64,000 nucleotides of DNA from Hymenobacter duratus (GTDB taxonomy: Bacteria; Bacteroidota; Bacteroidia; Cytophagales; Hymenobacteraceae), in assembly GCF_014698995.1 (NCBI RefSeq), contig NZ_JACWZZ010000003.1, positions 434,001 through 498,000 on the forward strand, read 5' to 3'. Below the pieces are notes generated by a model. That model was not told the origin of the DNA. It was given only the letters and a program-made list of their open reading frames with translations, and did no database searches. The position numbers and the translations under genes were made by a program. Below are positions 8,386 to 18,278 of the stretch, in pieces (within the stretch, counting starts at the first letter, position 1; each line of letters starts with the position of its first letter).

Positions 8386-9918
8386 TTAGTAACCAGGGTT
8401 TTGCTCGTAGAGGTAAGACGAAGCCGCCAGCTCGTTTTGCGGCACCGGATACAGGATGTCGTTGGCCACGATAGGCTTGCGGATCCGGTTGCGGGTGTCT
8501 TCGGCGGTAGCCCAACTGTTCATGATGGTCACGAGCTGGCCTGAGCGGACCAGATCATGCCAGCGCAGGCCTTCGCAGGCAAACTCGAGGCGGCGCTCTT
8601 CCATCAGCTGGGTCATGGTAACGCCGGTCAGCGGGTTGGCTGTCAAGCCGGCCCGGTCACGCACCTGCTTCACCAAGCCGTCTACTACAGTCGAAGGGCC
8701 ACTCTTGCGCAGAAGGGCTTCGGCTTTCAGCAGCAGCACGTCAGCGTAGCGCATCACAATGAAGTTGATGGGCCAGTCGGTACGGGAGGTGCCCCGTAGC
8801 GCACCATTCACGTACTTTTTGAAGGCCGGACGGGTTTCTACAGCCACTGGCGTAGTGGTGGTGGTGTAGCCCACTTGCAGCGTGGCGGCCTTGCGAGTAT
8901 CGGCGGTGGCGTACTTAGCAACTAGGTCGTTGGACGGTGGGCGCAGCTCGTCGCCGGTGCCGAAGCCCGTGCCGGCTCCAATCGACTGAAAGTAGTTGTT
9001 GGTGAGCAGAATCGAAGGATACGAAGCCCCCAAGCCTGTGCCGCCGCTGATGTACTGCACATCGAAAATCACCTCGCGGTTGTTTTCGTTGGTGTAAGAG
9101 AATACGTTGGCGTAGGCGCTGGGCGAAGTTCCGGCCGTCGTTATCAGCTGATACTTGCCGCTGTTGATTACCTGGTCGAGCAAGGCAATGGCCGCGTCGT
9201 AGTCACTGGTGCCGAGGCCCGGGCCTTCAATACCATATGTCGGACCGGAACGAGTTAGGTACACCAGCGCCAGCATGCTTTTGGCAGCGTTGTTGGTAGC
9301 ACGGCCCAGGTTAGCAGCTGCGTACGTATCGGGCAGCTTGGTAATGGCGTCCTGCAGGTCGGCCACAATCAGATTGTACACTTCAGCAACCGGCGTACGC
9401 GGAATTTTCACTACTTCCTGCGGCTCCAGCGGCCGGTCTACGAGCGGCACTTTGCCAAAGTAGCGCACCAAATCAAAGTAGTACAGCGCCCGCAGGAATT
9501 TCGCCTCGCCCTCAATGCGGGTCCGGTCGGCGTCGGTCAGGACAGAGCCGTTCTTGGTGAGCTGGTCGAGCACGATATTGGCCCGGAATACGCCCACGAA
9601 GTCAGTCGTCCAGGTATCAGCCGGATACTCGTTGGAGGTGATGGTAGTCGAGAAGTTGTTGATGGGTTCCCAAGTCCGGATACCTTGCGTGCTCACGCCG
9701 TAGATATTGTCGGAGCGGGTTTCCGACATGGTCAGCTGCCGGTCGGGGTAGTCGCGCAGGTTGCTGTACACCGAGTTGATGGCCTGCGTGAAGTCGTCGG
9801 CGGTTTTGTAGAAAGTAGGAACCGAACCGCTGGAAATCGGGGCTTGGTCGAGGTCTTTTTCGCAGGCACTCAGCACAAGTACGCTGGCAGCCAGAAGCGA
9901 GAGGAAAGTCTTTTTCAT
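8386..9918 (-). CDS. susD: SusD/RagB-family outer-membrane glycan-binding lipoprotein
   Basis: The 510-residue product begins with a lipoprotein signal peptide (KKTFLSLLAASVLVLSACEKD), with the lipobox Cys at residue 19. Tetratricopeptide-like helices follow (FLRALYYFDLVRYFGKVPLV), and the family ends in the usual way (EERRLEFACEGLRWHDLVRSG, then YPVPQNELA). SusD proteins cap the TonB-dependent SusC channel and bind oligosaccharides on the cell surface. It is encoded 21 bp after susC, so the two are co-transcribed. Given the downstream GH28, GH105 and other glycosidase genes, the ligand is probably a rhamnogalacturonan or pectin oligomer. No second SusD exists in the window. Confidence 0.95.
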   Translation of the reverse strand: MKKTFLSLLAASVLVLSACEKDLDQAPISSGSVPTFYKTADDFTQAINSVYSNLRDYPDRQLTMSETRSDNIYGVSTQGIRTWEPINNFSTTITSNEYPADTWTTDFVGVFRANIVLDQLTKNGSVLTDADRTRIEGEAKFLRALYYFDLVRYFGKVPLVDRPLEPQEVVKIPRTPVAEVYNLIVADLQDAITKLPDTYAAANLGRATNNAAKSMLALVYLTRSGPTYGIEGPGLGTSDYDAAIALLDQVINSGKYQLITTAGTSPSAYANVFSYTNENNREVIFDVQYISGGTGLGASYPSILLTNNYFQSIGAGTGFGTGDELRPPSNDLVAKYATADTRKAATLQVGYTTTTTPVAVETRPAFKKYVNGALRGTSRTDWPINFIVMRYADVLLLKAEALLRKSGPSTVVDGLVKQVRDRAGLTANPLTGVTMTQLMEERRLEFACEGLRWHDLVRSGQLVTIMNSWATAEDTRNRIRKPIVANDILYPVPQNELAASSYLYEQNPGY

Positions 9919-9939
9919 GGTGTCGTAGCAGCTTAGCGG

Positions 9940-12900
9940 CTAGAAAGTAACGTTGAGGCCTACAGTCATCGACTTGGTCAGGGGCAGTCCGCCGTAGTCG
10001 GTGCCTACCGAGAAGCCACTGCCGCCGGTATCGGAGTTGGTGGCGTCCACGTTGTAGCCGCCGCGGTAGGTATCGTGACCGAAGAAGTTCTCAGCCGACA
10101 CGTAGATGCGGGCCGCCTGCGCGTATCTCTTGCTGATTACGCTGCCCAGGTTATACCCTACCGTAATGTTGCGCACCCGGTAGTAGTTAGTCGAGTACAG
10201 CCACGAGTCGCTTTTCAGCGGCGTGAAGTTGGCTTGTGCCTTTCCCCGCTCGCCAGCGCCCGGGTTGTCGACGGAACGCCACCGGTCACGCTGCAGGCCC
10301 AGCACGTTCTGGTTGTAGCCCATATTGGTATTGTCGATGGCCCGCCCGATGAGCGAGTAAAGGCTACCACCGTTTTGGCCCTGCACCAGCACACTCAGGT
10401 CGAAACCCTTGTAGTTGAAGGTATTGGTAATACCCCAGGTCAGTTTCGGGTTTGGCTGGCCGATAATCACCCGGTCTTTTTCGTTGATGATTCCGTCGCC
10501 GTTGGCGTCGTTGTAGCGCGGGTCGCCGATGGTCTGGCCCTGAATGAGTGCTACACCGCCATCAATGTCGCTCTGGGTCAGGATGCCGGTTTGCTGAATG
10601 GCATAGAACGTGAACATCGGCTGGCCTACCATCAGCAGCGTGCTCGACGCGCCGTAGGGTGAAGCAATTTCGATGGTCGCGTCGCCTTCGCCCAGGTGCA
10701 CTACCTCGTTGCGGTTGTGGCTCACGTTCAGGGAAGTGTTCCACCCGAAAGCACCGGTCGTGTTGCGCGAACGAAGCTCCAGTTCTACCCCCTGATTGAG
10801 CACTTCGCCGATGTTTACGAGCTGCGACGAGTAGCCGGAGGCACTGGGGCGCGGCACGTTCAGCAGCAGGTCTTTGCTGGTTTTGGTGTAGTAATCGAAC
10901 GAACCCGTGATGCGGTTGTCAATCACTCCGAAATCCAGGCCCACGTCAATCGTCTGCGACTTTTCCCAGCGCAGGTCGGCGTTCGGCGCTTTGTTCGGCG
11001 ACTGACCGGAGGCCACTACCCCACCGAACGTATACGGGTTGATGCCCAGCGTCGCAATGCTGCTGTAGTCGCCGATGCCGTTGTTACCCGACATGCCGAA
11101 GCTACCACGCACCTTCAGCTCGCTCACCACCGGCAACGCTTTCATGAAGTTTTCCTGCGAAATGCGCCAGCCCACCGAAGCGGCCGGGAAGATACCCCAG
11201 CGCCGGTCTTCACCGAAGCGCGAGGAACCGTCGCGGCGCACGCTGGCCGTAGCTAGGTACTTGCCATCGAAAGCGTACTGTACGCGGCCGAAGTAAGACA
11301 GCAGCACGTTCTGAGTTTCGCTGGTGCCGTTGTCGCCGGTGCCCGTGATGTTGGTGGCTCCGTTCAGCGTCGTTACGGCACTGTTCGTGAAGCCACCCGA
11401 CGATTTGAGCTTGTCGGTTTCGGTCTTGAAGAAGTTGTAGGAATAGCCCGCCAGCGCCGATATATCGTGCTTGGCCGCAATCAGGCGGTTGTACGAGAGC
11501 GTGTTTTCGTTCACGAAGGCCTGCTTGCGGTAGCCACTAAAGGTGCCCGTCGCGCCCGAACCCACTAGCTTGGAGTTCGGAATGTAGCTTTTAGCCCGCG
11601 AGTCGGTGTTATCGAGGTTCAGCGTGGAGCGGAAGCGCAGGTCACGCAGCAGCTCATAGTCGCCGTAAATCGTACTCAGAGTGCGGAACACAGTGCTTTG
11701 CTGCTGGCGGTTAGTCAGCTCGCCCACCGGGCTGATGCTGCTGCCGGCCCAGGTATATACCGGGTTGTCGCCGTAGTTGGTGAGCACGCCCGCCGACGAC
11801 TCGGCCACCGGCACCATCGTAATGAATTTCTGGGCCAGGTTGTCCTTGCCTTCTACGCCGGGGTCGTTGGATATGGCGTAGCTGGGGCTGATGTTGAGGC
11901 CGAATTTCAGCTTGTCGGAAGCCTTTACTTCCATGTTGGCACGGGCCGAATAGCGCTTATACGCCACCCCAATCACAATTCCCTCCTGGTCGGTGTAGTT
12001 GCCCGAAACGTAGTAGTTCACGTTGTTGGTAGCGCCGCTGGCCGAAATCTGGTAGTTCTGCACCTTGCCGGTGCGGAAGATTTCGTCCTGCCAGTCGATG
12101 TAGTCGAGGCCGGGGTGGCCGGGCATTGCCCACCGCTCATCCAGCATCTGCGACGGGTTGATGGTGGTAACACCCAGAATGGCCTGCCGCTCCGCCGTGC
12201 TCTGGCTGGCCAGACGTATCGGCGCACCAGGCGTAGTGGGTTGCGAACGAACCCAGTTGTTGTTGATGATTTCAGTGGCGCGCTCTACCCATTCTTCCGA
12301 CGAAAGCAGGTCCAGCTTCTTGGCCATCTGCGAGAAGCCGCCATACACGTTGAAGTTGATCTGAGGCTTACCGGTTTTGCCACGCTTGGTCGTCACCAGC
12401 ACTACACCGTTGGCGGCACGCGAGCCATAAATAGCAGCCGCAGCCGCGTCTTTCAGCACCTCAATCGACTGAATGTCGTTGGGGTTGATGTTGTCGAGCG
12501 GGCTGCCGGTGGCGTAGTTGCCGTTGCCGTTGGGCGAGGTGCCTTCCAGCGGAAATCCATCGATTACATACAGCGGCTGGTTGTTGGCCGTGATGGAGCC
12601 ATTGCCGCGCACCTGAACATTGAAGCCGCGGCCCGGTAGACCAGTGTTTTGCTGCACGTTCACGCCGGCCAGCGTGCCCACCAGCGCCTGATCGACCCGC
12701 ACAATGGGGCGCTCCTCCAGCTTGGAAGCGTCCAGCGTGGCAATGGCGCCGGTTACATCGGCGCGCTTCTGCGTGCCGTAGCCCACTACCACTACCTCGT
12801 CCAGCGCCTTGGAGTCTTCCGCCAGTTTGATAGAGAAGTTCTCCTGTCCCGTAAACTGGCGTTCCTGCGTGGTGTACCCAATAAAGCTGAACACGAGCGT

Positions 12901-13158
12901 ACCCGAATTTTCGGGAACCGTCAGCGTGAAGCTGCCATCGGCGGCCGTAGTGGTGCCGCGGGTGGTGCCTTTCAGCACTACCGTTACACCGGGCAGGCCT
13001 TCGCCGTTGGCAGACGTTACTTTACCGGTGAGGGGCACCTCAGCCACGGTCTTGAGCGAAGGGCGAGCCTGAACGGTAGCAATTCCTGGCCCCGCTAGCA
13101 GCAGCAACGGCAGGCAGGCTACAAACTGGCCGCGCCGCCATATGTAACTTTTCTTCAT
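9940..13158 (-). CDS. susC: SusC/RagA-family TonB-dependent outer-membrane transporter
   Basis: The 1072-residue product has a signal peptide, then a carboxypeptidase-regulatory-like domain (GKVTSANGEGLPGVTVVLKG). The SusC signature follows (DEVVVVGYGTQKRADVTGAI), starting the plug domain, then a long beta-barrel ending in the aromatic TKSMTVGLNVTF, as needed for BamA recognition. It imports oligosaccharides, powered by TonB-ExbBD, together with SusD. It is the first gene of the minus-strand operon, with a 275-bp upstream gap that may hold its promoter. No extra N-terminal signalling domain for an anti-sigma factor is evident, so control is probably by another type of regulator, possibly the GntR protein nearby. 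That last point is inference. Confidence 0.95.
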   Translation of the reverse strand: MKKSYIWRRGQFVACLPLLLLAGPGIATVQARPSLKTVAEVPLTGKVTSANGEGLPGVTVVLKGTTRGTTTAADGSFTLTVPENSGTLVFSFIGYTTQERQFTGQENFSIKLAEDSKALDEVVVVGYGTQKRADVTGAIATLDASKLEERPIVRVDQALVGTLAGVNVQQNTGLPGRGFNVQVRGNGSITANNQPLYVIDGFPLEGTSPNGNGNYATGSPLDNINPNDIQSIEVLKDAAAAAIYGSRAANGVVLVTTKRGKTGKPQINFNVYGGFSQMAKKLDLLSSEEWVERATEIINNNWVRSQPTTPGAPIRLASQSTAERQAILGVTTINPSQMLDERWAMPGHPGLDYIDWQDEIFRTGKVQNYQISASGATNNVNYYVSGNYTDQEGIVIGVAYKRYSARANMEVKASDKLKFGLNISPSYAISNDPGVEGKDNLAQKFITMVPVAESSAGVLTNYGDNPVYTWAGSSISPVGELTNRQQQSTVFRTLSTIYGDYELLRDLRFRSTLNLDNTDSRAKSYIPNSKLVGSGATGTFSGYRKQAFVNENTLSYNRLIAAKHDISALAGYSYNFFKTETDKLKSSGGFTNSAVTTLNGATNITGTGDNGTSETQNVLLSYFGRVQYAFDGKYLATASVRRDGSSRFGEDRRWGIFPAASVGWRISQENFMKALPVVSELKVRGSFGMSGNNGIGDYSSIATLGINPYTFGGVVASGQSPNKAPNADLRWEKSQTIDVGLDFGVIDNRITGSFDYYTKTSKDLLLNVPRPSASGYSSQLVNIGEVLNQGVELELRSRNTTGAFGWNTSLNVSHNRNEVVHLGEGDATIEIASPYGASSTLLMVGQPMFTFYAIQQTGILTQSDIDGGVALIQGQTIGDPRYNDANGDGIINEKDRVIIGQPNPKLTWGITNTFNYKGFDLSVLVQGQNGGSLYSLIGRAIDNTNMGYNQNVLGLQRDRWRSVDNPGAGERGKAQANFTPLKSDSWLYSTNYYRVRNITVGYNLGSVISKRYAQAARIYVSAENFFGHDTYRGGYNVDATNSDTGGSGFSVGTDYGGLPLTKSMTVGLNVTF

Positions 13159-13216
13159 GGGTTGTAAGGGTAGGATTGTTGAGGTGTGAGGCTAAAGGGG
13201 GAGTGCTTTAGTGTTG

Positions 13217-13243
13217 CTAAATTATTTCCTCTCCTAGCCCAAA
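13217..13243 (-). promoter_or_regulatory. possible susC operon promoter
   Basis: On the minus strand a TTTG (13240-13243) and a TAATTTAG (13217-13224) resemble the Bacteroidota TTTG / TAnnTTTG promoter elements. Their 15-base spacing is shorter than usual and the second box is imperfect. They sit about 60 bp upstream of the susC start. Confidence 0.3.
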
Positions 13244-13378
13244 CTGTCCTGTAGACTACCGCCCGGAGTGATTACTCACGAATTATTTTTCTAATAATTA
13301 ATTGAACTGCCTTATGTCGGGCCACAGGATATCGTATATCACCCATTTTCTATAGCTGTCGGCCTCTATGAAGCACAA

Positions 13379-13408
13379 CTCCCGCTACCGAAAGCACGGT
13401 AGCGGGAG
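13379..13408 (-). terminator. perfect hairpin downstream of rhaT
   Basis: A perfect 12-bp stem CTCCCGCTACCG / CGGTAGCGGGAG with a 6-base loop lies 26 bp past the rhaT stop codon, before susC. It lacks a clear T tract on the minus strand, so it may be a terminator or an mRNA 3'-end stabiliser. Confidence 0.5.
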
Positions 13409-13433
13409 CTGCCCACCTAAACGCTCACAAGCC

Positions 13434-14471
13434 TTAAGACCCCAGGTAGTTACCAACCCCCACCACTACCGTCGAGAGCACCACAATCAGGATGCCTAGT
13501 GAGATGGTGCGCATAGTGGGCCGGTTGGCGCCGCGCCACTCGTGCAGCAACAGGCCCCACATGCTGCTGAACGCAATAATAAACGCCATGTGCAGCGTCC
13601 AGCCCGAGAAGCGGTACTCGCCCATCTGGCTGTCGCCCATGCCGTAGAAAAAGAACTGAAAATACCACGTGAAGCCCGCCAGCGCGCAGAAAACGATGTT
13701 GCGCAGAATAGGCGCCGACACGCGGGTGTAGTCGGTGTAGGTCTTGTTCTTCAGGTTGAGGTAGATGGTCCAGATGGCATTGGTGGTGAGGCCGCCGAGC
13801 AGAATCACCACCAGAATGGCGTTGTTGACATACAGCGGGTTGGTGCCGCTTTGCGCGGCCAGCTCTGCAATGGGCTGCCCGGCCGTCAGGCCAAACGACA
13901 TGCAGGCACTCAGCACGCCCGAGAAAACGGCCACCATCAGTCCCTTGCGCAAGTCGAATTCAGCCACGCCGGCCTGCTTTTCCTCGGTGGTCTGGCTGCG
14001 CTCCTTCATGATGCCGGCGCGGCCACAGATCAGAATGCCCACCACGCACACCAGCAGCCCCAGCATAATCACCTGGCCGGAAGTGGTGCTCAGCAACGTA
14101 CCGAATGTGCCTTCCCAGATGGGCGGCACCAGCGTACCGAACACGGCGCACAAGCCCAGCGTCACGGCCATACCCAGCGAGAGGCCCAGATAGCGCATGG
14201 CCAGCCCGAACGTAAGGCCGCCAAAACCCCACAAAATGCCCCAGATATAGGTCCAAACCAGGGTTTCGGTCTTGGCCTGGGCCAGCACGCCCCACAGGTT
14301 GGGCACGGTCAGGTAGCCAATCAGAATGGGCGCCAACAACCACGAAAACAGTCCGCCTACCAGCCAGTAGCTTTCCCAGGCCCAGCCGTTCACCTTCTTA
14401 TAGGGCAGGTAAAAGCTCCCGGAGGCAAAGCCCCCGAGGGCGTGCAGTAATACGCCAAGAAAAATACTCAT
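13434..14471 (-). CDS. rhaT: L-rhamnose/proton symporter RhaT-like
   Basis: The 345-residue product starts at the ATG at 14471. The longer frame upstream has no membrane signal and crosses the intergenic region. It has about ten hydrophobic segments and begins SIFLGVLLHALGGFASGSFY then PYKKVNGWAWESYW, the hallmark of RhaT. This drug/metabolite-superfamily carrier takes up L-rhamnose (and L-lyxose) with H+ across the inner membrane. It is divergent from the rhamnose catabolic operon, with 241 bp between the starts that should hold both promoters. A GntR regulator lies within the same cluster. The substrate assignment is strong because the isomerase, kinase and aldolase genes for rhamnose are adjacent. 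Confidence 0.9.
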   Translation of the reverse strand: MSIFLGVLLHALGGFASGSFYLPYKKVNGWAWESYWLVGGLFSWLLAPILIGYLTVPNLWGVLAQAKTETLVWTYIWGILWGFGGLTFGLAMRYLGLSLGMAVTLGLCAVFGTLVPPIWEGTFGTLLSTTSGQVIMLGLLVCVVGILICGRAGIMKERSQTTEEKQAGVAEFDLRKGLMVAVFSGVLSACMSFGLTAGQPIAELAAQSGTNPLYVNNAILVVILLGGLTTNAIWTIYLNLKNKTYTDYTRVSAPILRNIVFCALAGFTWYFQFFFYGMGDSQMGEYRFSGWTLHMAFIIAFSSMWGLLLHEWRGANRPTMRTISLGILIVVLSTVVVGVGNYLGS

Positions 14472-14559
14472 GTGCAAGTAGGTTGGTGGGTTGAATTGTT
14501 CAAATCTGCCGGGATTCCAAACCAGAACCCTCCTGCTCCCTCCTGAAAGCAGGATACTA

Positions 14560-14581
14560 CCGGTGAGTGAGTCATCACCGG
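14560..14581. promoter_or_regulatory. candidate operator between rhaT and the rhamnose operon
   Basis: The inverted repeat CCGGTGA-N8-TCACCGG lies midway between the divergent rhaT and aldolase/dehydrogenase starts. This is a plausible site for the GntR-type regulator encoded at 17,143. Only symmetry and position support it. Confidence 0.35.
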
Positions 14582-14712
14582 ATGCAGCCAAGGCATTATT
14601 TTATTTCTGAGCAGAGCAGGAGAGTGCAGGAGGTTAAGCCAGGGGCCGGTAGCGTCCTTTGGTAAAGAAAGAACCCTTATCCGGTTTCCGGCACCCAAAT
14701 AGAAGCCTCACA

Positions 14713-16821
14713 ATGGAAAAAACCTTAACCTTTCAGCACGTCAGCTATCTGTGGGACGAGGCCAAAGCCCTGGAACTGGCCCACGACGAAGTCGCGCTGT
14801 TCCTGTACCGCTCCAATTTACTGGGCGCCGACTTGCGCCTGACCAACTATGCCGGCGGCAACACGTCGTGCAAGATTACTGAAATTGACCCGGTCACGGG
14901 CCATCCCGTGGACGTTATGTGGGTAAAAGGCTCGGGCGGCGACATTGGGACGCTCACCAAAGCCGGCTGCGCCAACCTGTATGTAGAAAAGCTGCACCAG
15001 CTGAAAAACCGCTACCGGGGCCTGGAATTTGAGGACGAAATGGTGGACCTTTTCAACCACTGCCTGTTCGACCCCAAGTGCGCGGCCCCCAGCATCGATA
15101 CGCCGCTGCACGGCCTGCTGCCCTTCAAGCACATCGACCACCTGCACCCCGATGCCCTGATTGCCATTGCGGCCAGCAAAGACGGCGAGCAGATCATGCA
15201 GGAAATCTGGGGCGACACCATGGGCTGGCTGCCGTGGCAGAAGCCGGGCTTCGACCTGGGCTTGCAGCTGGAAAAAATTGTGGCGGATAATCCGGGTCTG
15301 CGCGGCGTGATTCTGGGCGGCCACGGCCTGTTCACCTGGGGCGACACCAGCTACGAGTCCTACATCAACACCCTGGAGGTGATTGAAATGGCGGCCACGT
15401 ATCTGGAAGCCAACTACGGCAAAAAAGCTCCGGTTTTCGGTGGCGTGAAGCTCTCCGTTGGCCCCGACGAAGCCACCCGCCGCCGTATGGCCGCCGACGT
15501 AATGCCCGTACTGCGCGGTCTGGCCTCGGGCCACCGCCGCATGCTGGGCCACTACACCGACGACGCTCGCGTGCTGGAATTCGTGAATTCGCACGACCTG
15601 GCCCGGCTGGCGCAGAAAGGCACTAGCTGCCCCGACCACTTCTTGCGCACCAAAATCCGCCCACTGGTACTTGATGAGGCCATCATGCACCAGCCCGCAG
15701 CGGCTGTACAGGAGTATCTGCAGGAGCAATTTGCGGCGTACCGCCAAGACTACGCAGCGTATTACGAGCGCAGCAAACACCCGAATTCGCCCGCCATGCG
15801 CGACGCCAATCCGGTGGTGATTCTGTGGCCCGGCGTGGGCATGTTCACCTTCGCCAAAGACAAGCAGACGGCCCGCGTTGCCGCCGAGTTCTACACCAAC
15901 GCCATCAACGTCATGAAAGGCGCGGAGGCGGTAAGCGAATACACTGGTCTGGCCGAGCAGGAAGCTTTCAACATCGAATACTGGTTGCTGGAAGAAGCCA
16001 AGCTGCAGCGCATGGCCCCGCCCAAAGCCCTATCGGGCAAGGTGGCCTTCGTAACGGGCGGCACCGGCGGCATCGGCAAAGCCATCTGCGAGGAATTGCT
16101 GAAGCAGGGTGCCTGCGTGGTGGCCGTGGACCGCGACCGGCTGGAAGAAACCCAGGCCGACCTGCGCAAGCAATTCGGCAAAGACAGCGCCCTGACGGCT
16201 TCCATCAACGTAACCGATGCTGACAGCATTGCCGAGTCGTTGCGGGCCAGCGTCCTGCAGTTCGGCGGCGTGGATATTGTCGTGAACTGCGCTGGCCTGA
16301 GCATCAGCAAGCCGCTGGCCGACACCACCCAGGCCGATTGGGACATCCTCAACGACGTGCTCGTGAAAGGCCAATTCCTGGTGAGCCAGGAGGCCGTACG
16401 CATCCTGCGCCAGCAGGCGCTGGGCGGCGATATTGTGAACATTGCCAGCAAAAACGGCCTAGTGGCCGGCCCCAACAACGTGGCGTATGGCACGGCCAAA
16501 GCGGCCCAGCTGCACATGAGCCGTTTGCTGGCTGCCGAGCTGGGCCCCGACAAAATCCGCGTCAATACTGTCAACCCTGACGCAGTGCTGCGTGGCAGCA
16601 AGATCTGGGAAGGCGACTGGGCAGCCGGTCGGGCCAAGGCCTACGGCATTTCGGTGGAAGAGCTGCCGCAGCACTATGCCAAGCGCACCCTGCTGGGTGA
16701 AGAGCTGCTGTCCGAAGACATTGCCAAAGCAGTTCGCGTGTTCGTGGATGGTAGCCTGAGCAAAAGCACCGGTAACGTGCTGAACGTAGACGGCGGCGTG
16801 GCCATGGCCTTCGTGCGCTAA
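14713..16821 (+). CDS. rhaEW: bifunctional rhamnulose-1-phosphate aldolase / lactaldehyde dehydrogenase (RhaEW type)
   Basis: The 702-residue product starts at the ATG at 14713. It is a fusion. Residues ~1-420 are a class II (AraD/FucA-like) aldolase (LTNYAGGNTSCKI, MWVKGSGGDIGTL, GVILGGHGLFTWG). Residues ~430-702 are a short-chain dehydrogenase with the NAD motif GKVAFVTGGTGGIGKA and active-site YGTAKAA. Homologues studied in rhamnose regulons split L-rhamnulose-1-phosphate into dihydroxyacetone phosphate and L-lactaldehyde, then oxidise the lactaldehyde to L-lactate with NAD+. That role fits perfectly here: RhaI, the kinase, RhaT and the lactate-oxidising LutABC are all in the cluster. A strong terminator follows 23 bp after the stop, so it may be transcribed apart from the regulator gene. 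Confidence 0.92.
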   Translation: MEKTLTFQHVSYLWDEAKALELAHDEVALFLYRSNLLGADLRLTNYAGGNTSCKITEIDPVTGHPVDVMWVKGSGGDIGTLTKAGCANLYVEKLHQLKNRYRGLEFEDEMVDLFNHCLFDPKCAAPSIDTPLHGLLPFKHIDHLHPDALIAIAASKDGEQIMQEIWGDTMGWLPWQKPGFDLGLQLEKIVADNPGLRGVILGGHGLFTWGDTSYESYINTLEVIEMAATYLEANYGKKAPVFGGVKLSVGPDEATRRRMAADVMPVLRGLASGHRRMLGHYTDDARVLEFVNSHDLARLAQKGTSCPDHFLRTKIRPLVLDEAIMHQPAAAVQEYLQEQFAAYRQDYAAYYERSKHPNSPAMRDANPVVILWPGVGMFTFAKDKQTARVAAEFYTNAINVMKGAEAVSEYTGLAEQEAFNIEYWLLEEAKLQRMAPPKALSGKVAFVTGGTGGIGKAICEELLKQGACVVAVDRDRLEETQADLRKQFGKDSALTASINVTDADSIAESLRASVLQFGGVDIVVNCAGLSISKPLADTTQADWDILNDVLVKGQFLVSQEAVRILRQQALGGDIVNIASKNGLVAGPNNVAYGTAKAAQLHMSRLLAAELGPDKIRVNTVNPDAVLRGSKIWEGDWAAGRAKAYGISVEELPQHYAKRTLLGEELLSEDIAKAVRVFVDGSLSKSTGNVLNVDGGVAMAFVR

Positions 16822-16844
16822 CTGGTTGTGGAAGAAAGGGACGT

Positions 16845-16875
16845 AAAAAGGCCAGCCGATATGCTGGCCTTTTTA
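16845..16875 (+). terminator. intrinsic terminator after rhaEW
   Basis: A 12-bp stem AAAAAGGCCAGC / GCTGGCCTTTTT around CGATAT, followed by T-rich sequence, lies 23 bp past the stop codon. The remaining ~267 bp up to the regulator start show no gene and no clear promoter consensus. Confidence 0.85.
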
Positions 16876-17142
16876 TATTTCCCGGACTTTAAAACTGCCT
16901 GCTTATTCGGAGGCTTTTGGCAACGTTCCCGGTAACGATTGCACAACTAAACCGGTATTTTGCTTCGCATTGTAGGATAAGCTCTGTAATTTATCCCGTG
17001 ACCAGCGTAGTCCCACCCTCGCTCCTACCTACGCCGCGCCCGGATTCATTACTTTCCGGATCGTCTGCGTCTGCTCTATTCCTCCCACCTAGCCCGCTGG
17101 TCAGCCGGCGCTATGCCCACCCTCTATCCGTCCGCCCAACCC

Positions 17143-18156
17143 ATGTACAAGCTGCAGTTCAAGCCGTTCGACAAAACGCCGAAGTACAAGCAGATTGTGC
17201 AGTCCGTCATCACCGATATTGAGCGGGGTACGCTCCGCAAAGGCGACCAACTGCCCAGCATCAGCGAGCTGAGCGCCGAATACTACCTGGCCCGCGACAC
17301 CGTGGAAAAAGCGTATCGGGAGCTGCGGGAGCGGGGTTTCTGCACGTCGGTGCAGGGCAAGGGATATTACGTGCAGGCCCCCGACAACAACAAAATCAAG
17401 ATTCTGCTGGTCTTCAACAAGCTCAGTTCCTACAAGAAAATTGTGTACTACGCCTTCCTACAGGCGTTGGGCGAGCGGGCCACCGTAGACCTGCAGATTC
17501 ATCATTACAGCGCCTCCATTTTTCAGGAAATCATGGAGAAGAACATGGGCAAGTACAACTACTACGTGGTCATGCCCCACTTCACCCAAGACTTGGACAA
17601 AGCCGACTACAAGAGCATCCTGAACGCCATTCCGCCCGACGAGTTAGTGCTACTCGACAAGGAACTGCCCGAGCTGAAACAACAGCCGCTGACCGTGTAT
17701 CAGGATTTCGATAAAGACATTTTCACGGCGCTGGAAGGCACCAATGACCTGCTCGAAAAATACCACCGCATGGTGCTGGTGCTGCCCAGCGTCGGCAACA
17801 ACTATCCGGTGGAAATTGCCTGGGGTTTCCGCACGTTCTGCATCAACTATAACAAGGAGTTTTCGGTGAAGGAAAGCGCCATGAACGAGGTGATGGAGCC
17901 CGGCACGGCCTACGTGGTCGTGGAAACCACCGACCTGGCCGAACTCATCAAGAAAGTGCGCCAGACGCACTACCTGCTGGGCCGCGAAATCGGCATTCTG
18001 TCCTTCAACTCCAGCACGCTGAAGGAACTGCTCGGCATCACCGTCATCACCACCGACTTCGAGGCCATGGGCCGCACGGCCGCCGAGCTGCTGCTGGAAA
18101 AGCAGCGCGTGAAGGTAAAAAACCCTTTCTACACGATTCGCCGCGGCTCACTGTAG
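17143..18156 (+). CDS. GntR-family regulator with sugar-binding domain (probable rhamnose regulator)
   Basis: The 337-residue product is taken from the ATG at 17143 (MYKLQFKPFDKTPKY). An ATG ten codons upstream is possible. Residues ~1-75 are a GntR winged helix (IVQSVITDIERGTLRKGDQL, SISELSAEYYLARDTVEKAY). Residues ~85-337 resemble a periplasmic-binding-protein/LacI-like effector domain (KIKILLVFNKLSSYKKIVYY, ending ITTDFEAMGRTAAELLLEKQ). It is a cytoplasmic DNA-binding sensor. It lies between the aldolase/dehydrogenase and isomerase genes, so L-rhamnose or an intermediate is the likely effector. A similar layout is known for FucR-type GntR regulators in Bacteroidota. Whether it represses or activates cannot be seen. 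Confidence 0.85.
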   Translation: MYKLQFKPFDKTPKYKQIVQSVITDIERGTLRKGDQLPSISELSAEYYLARDTVEKAYRELRERGFCTSVQGKGYYVQAPDNNKIKILLVFNKLSSYKKIVYYAFLQALGERATVDLQIHHYSASIFQEIMEKNMGKYNYYVVMPHFTQDLDKADYKSILNAIPPDELVLLDKELPELKQQPLTVYQDFDKDIFTALEGTNDLLEKYHRMVLVLPSVGNNYPVEIAWGFRTFCINYNKEFSVKESAMNEVMEPGTAYVVVETTDLAELIKKVRQTHYLLGREIGILSFNSSTLKELLGITVITTDFEAMGRTAAELLLEKQRVKVKNPFYTIRRGSL

Positions 18157-18164
18157 AAAATCCG

Positions 18165-18278
18165 CTGAACGATGTAGAGACGCCTAGTTGCGTCTTGTCG
18201 TTGAACGACCATGGGCGCTTCGTTACGTCCATGGTCGTTCAACGACAAGACGCAACTAGGCGTCTCTACACCGTTCAG
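18165..18278. repeat. 50-bp-arm inverted repeat, GTAGAGACGC family
   Basis: The arms 18165-18214 and 18229-18278 pair at 49 of 50 positions around a 14-base centre. The outer ends read GATGTAGAGACGCC, as in the copies at 2,401 and 33,561. It starts 8 bp after the regulator stop codon and could also act as a terminator-like structure. The rest of the 352-bp gap to the isomerase gene shows no further feature. Confidence 0.9.
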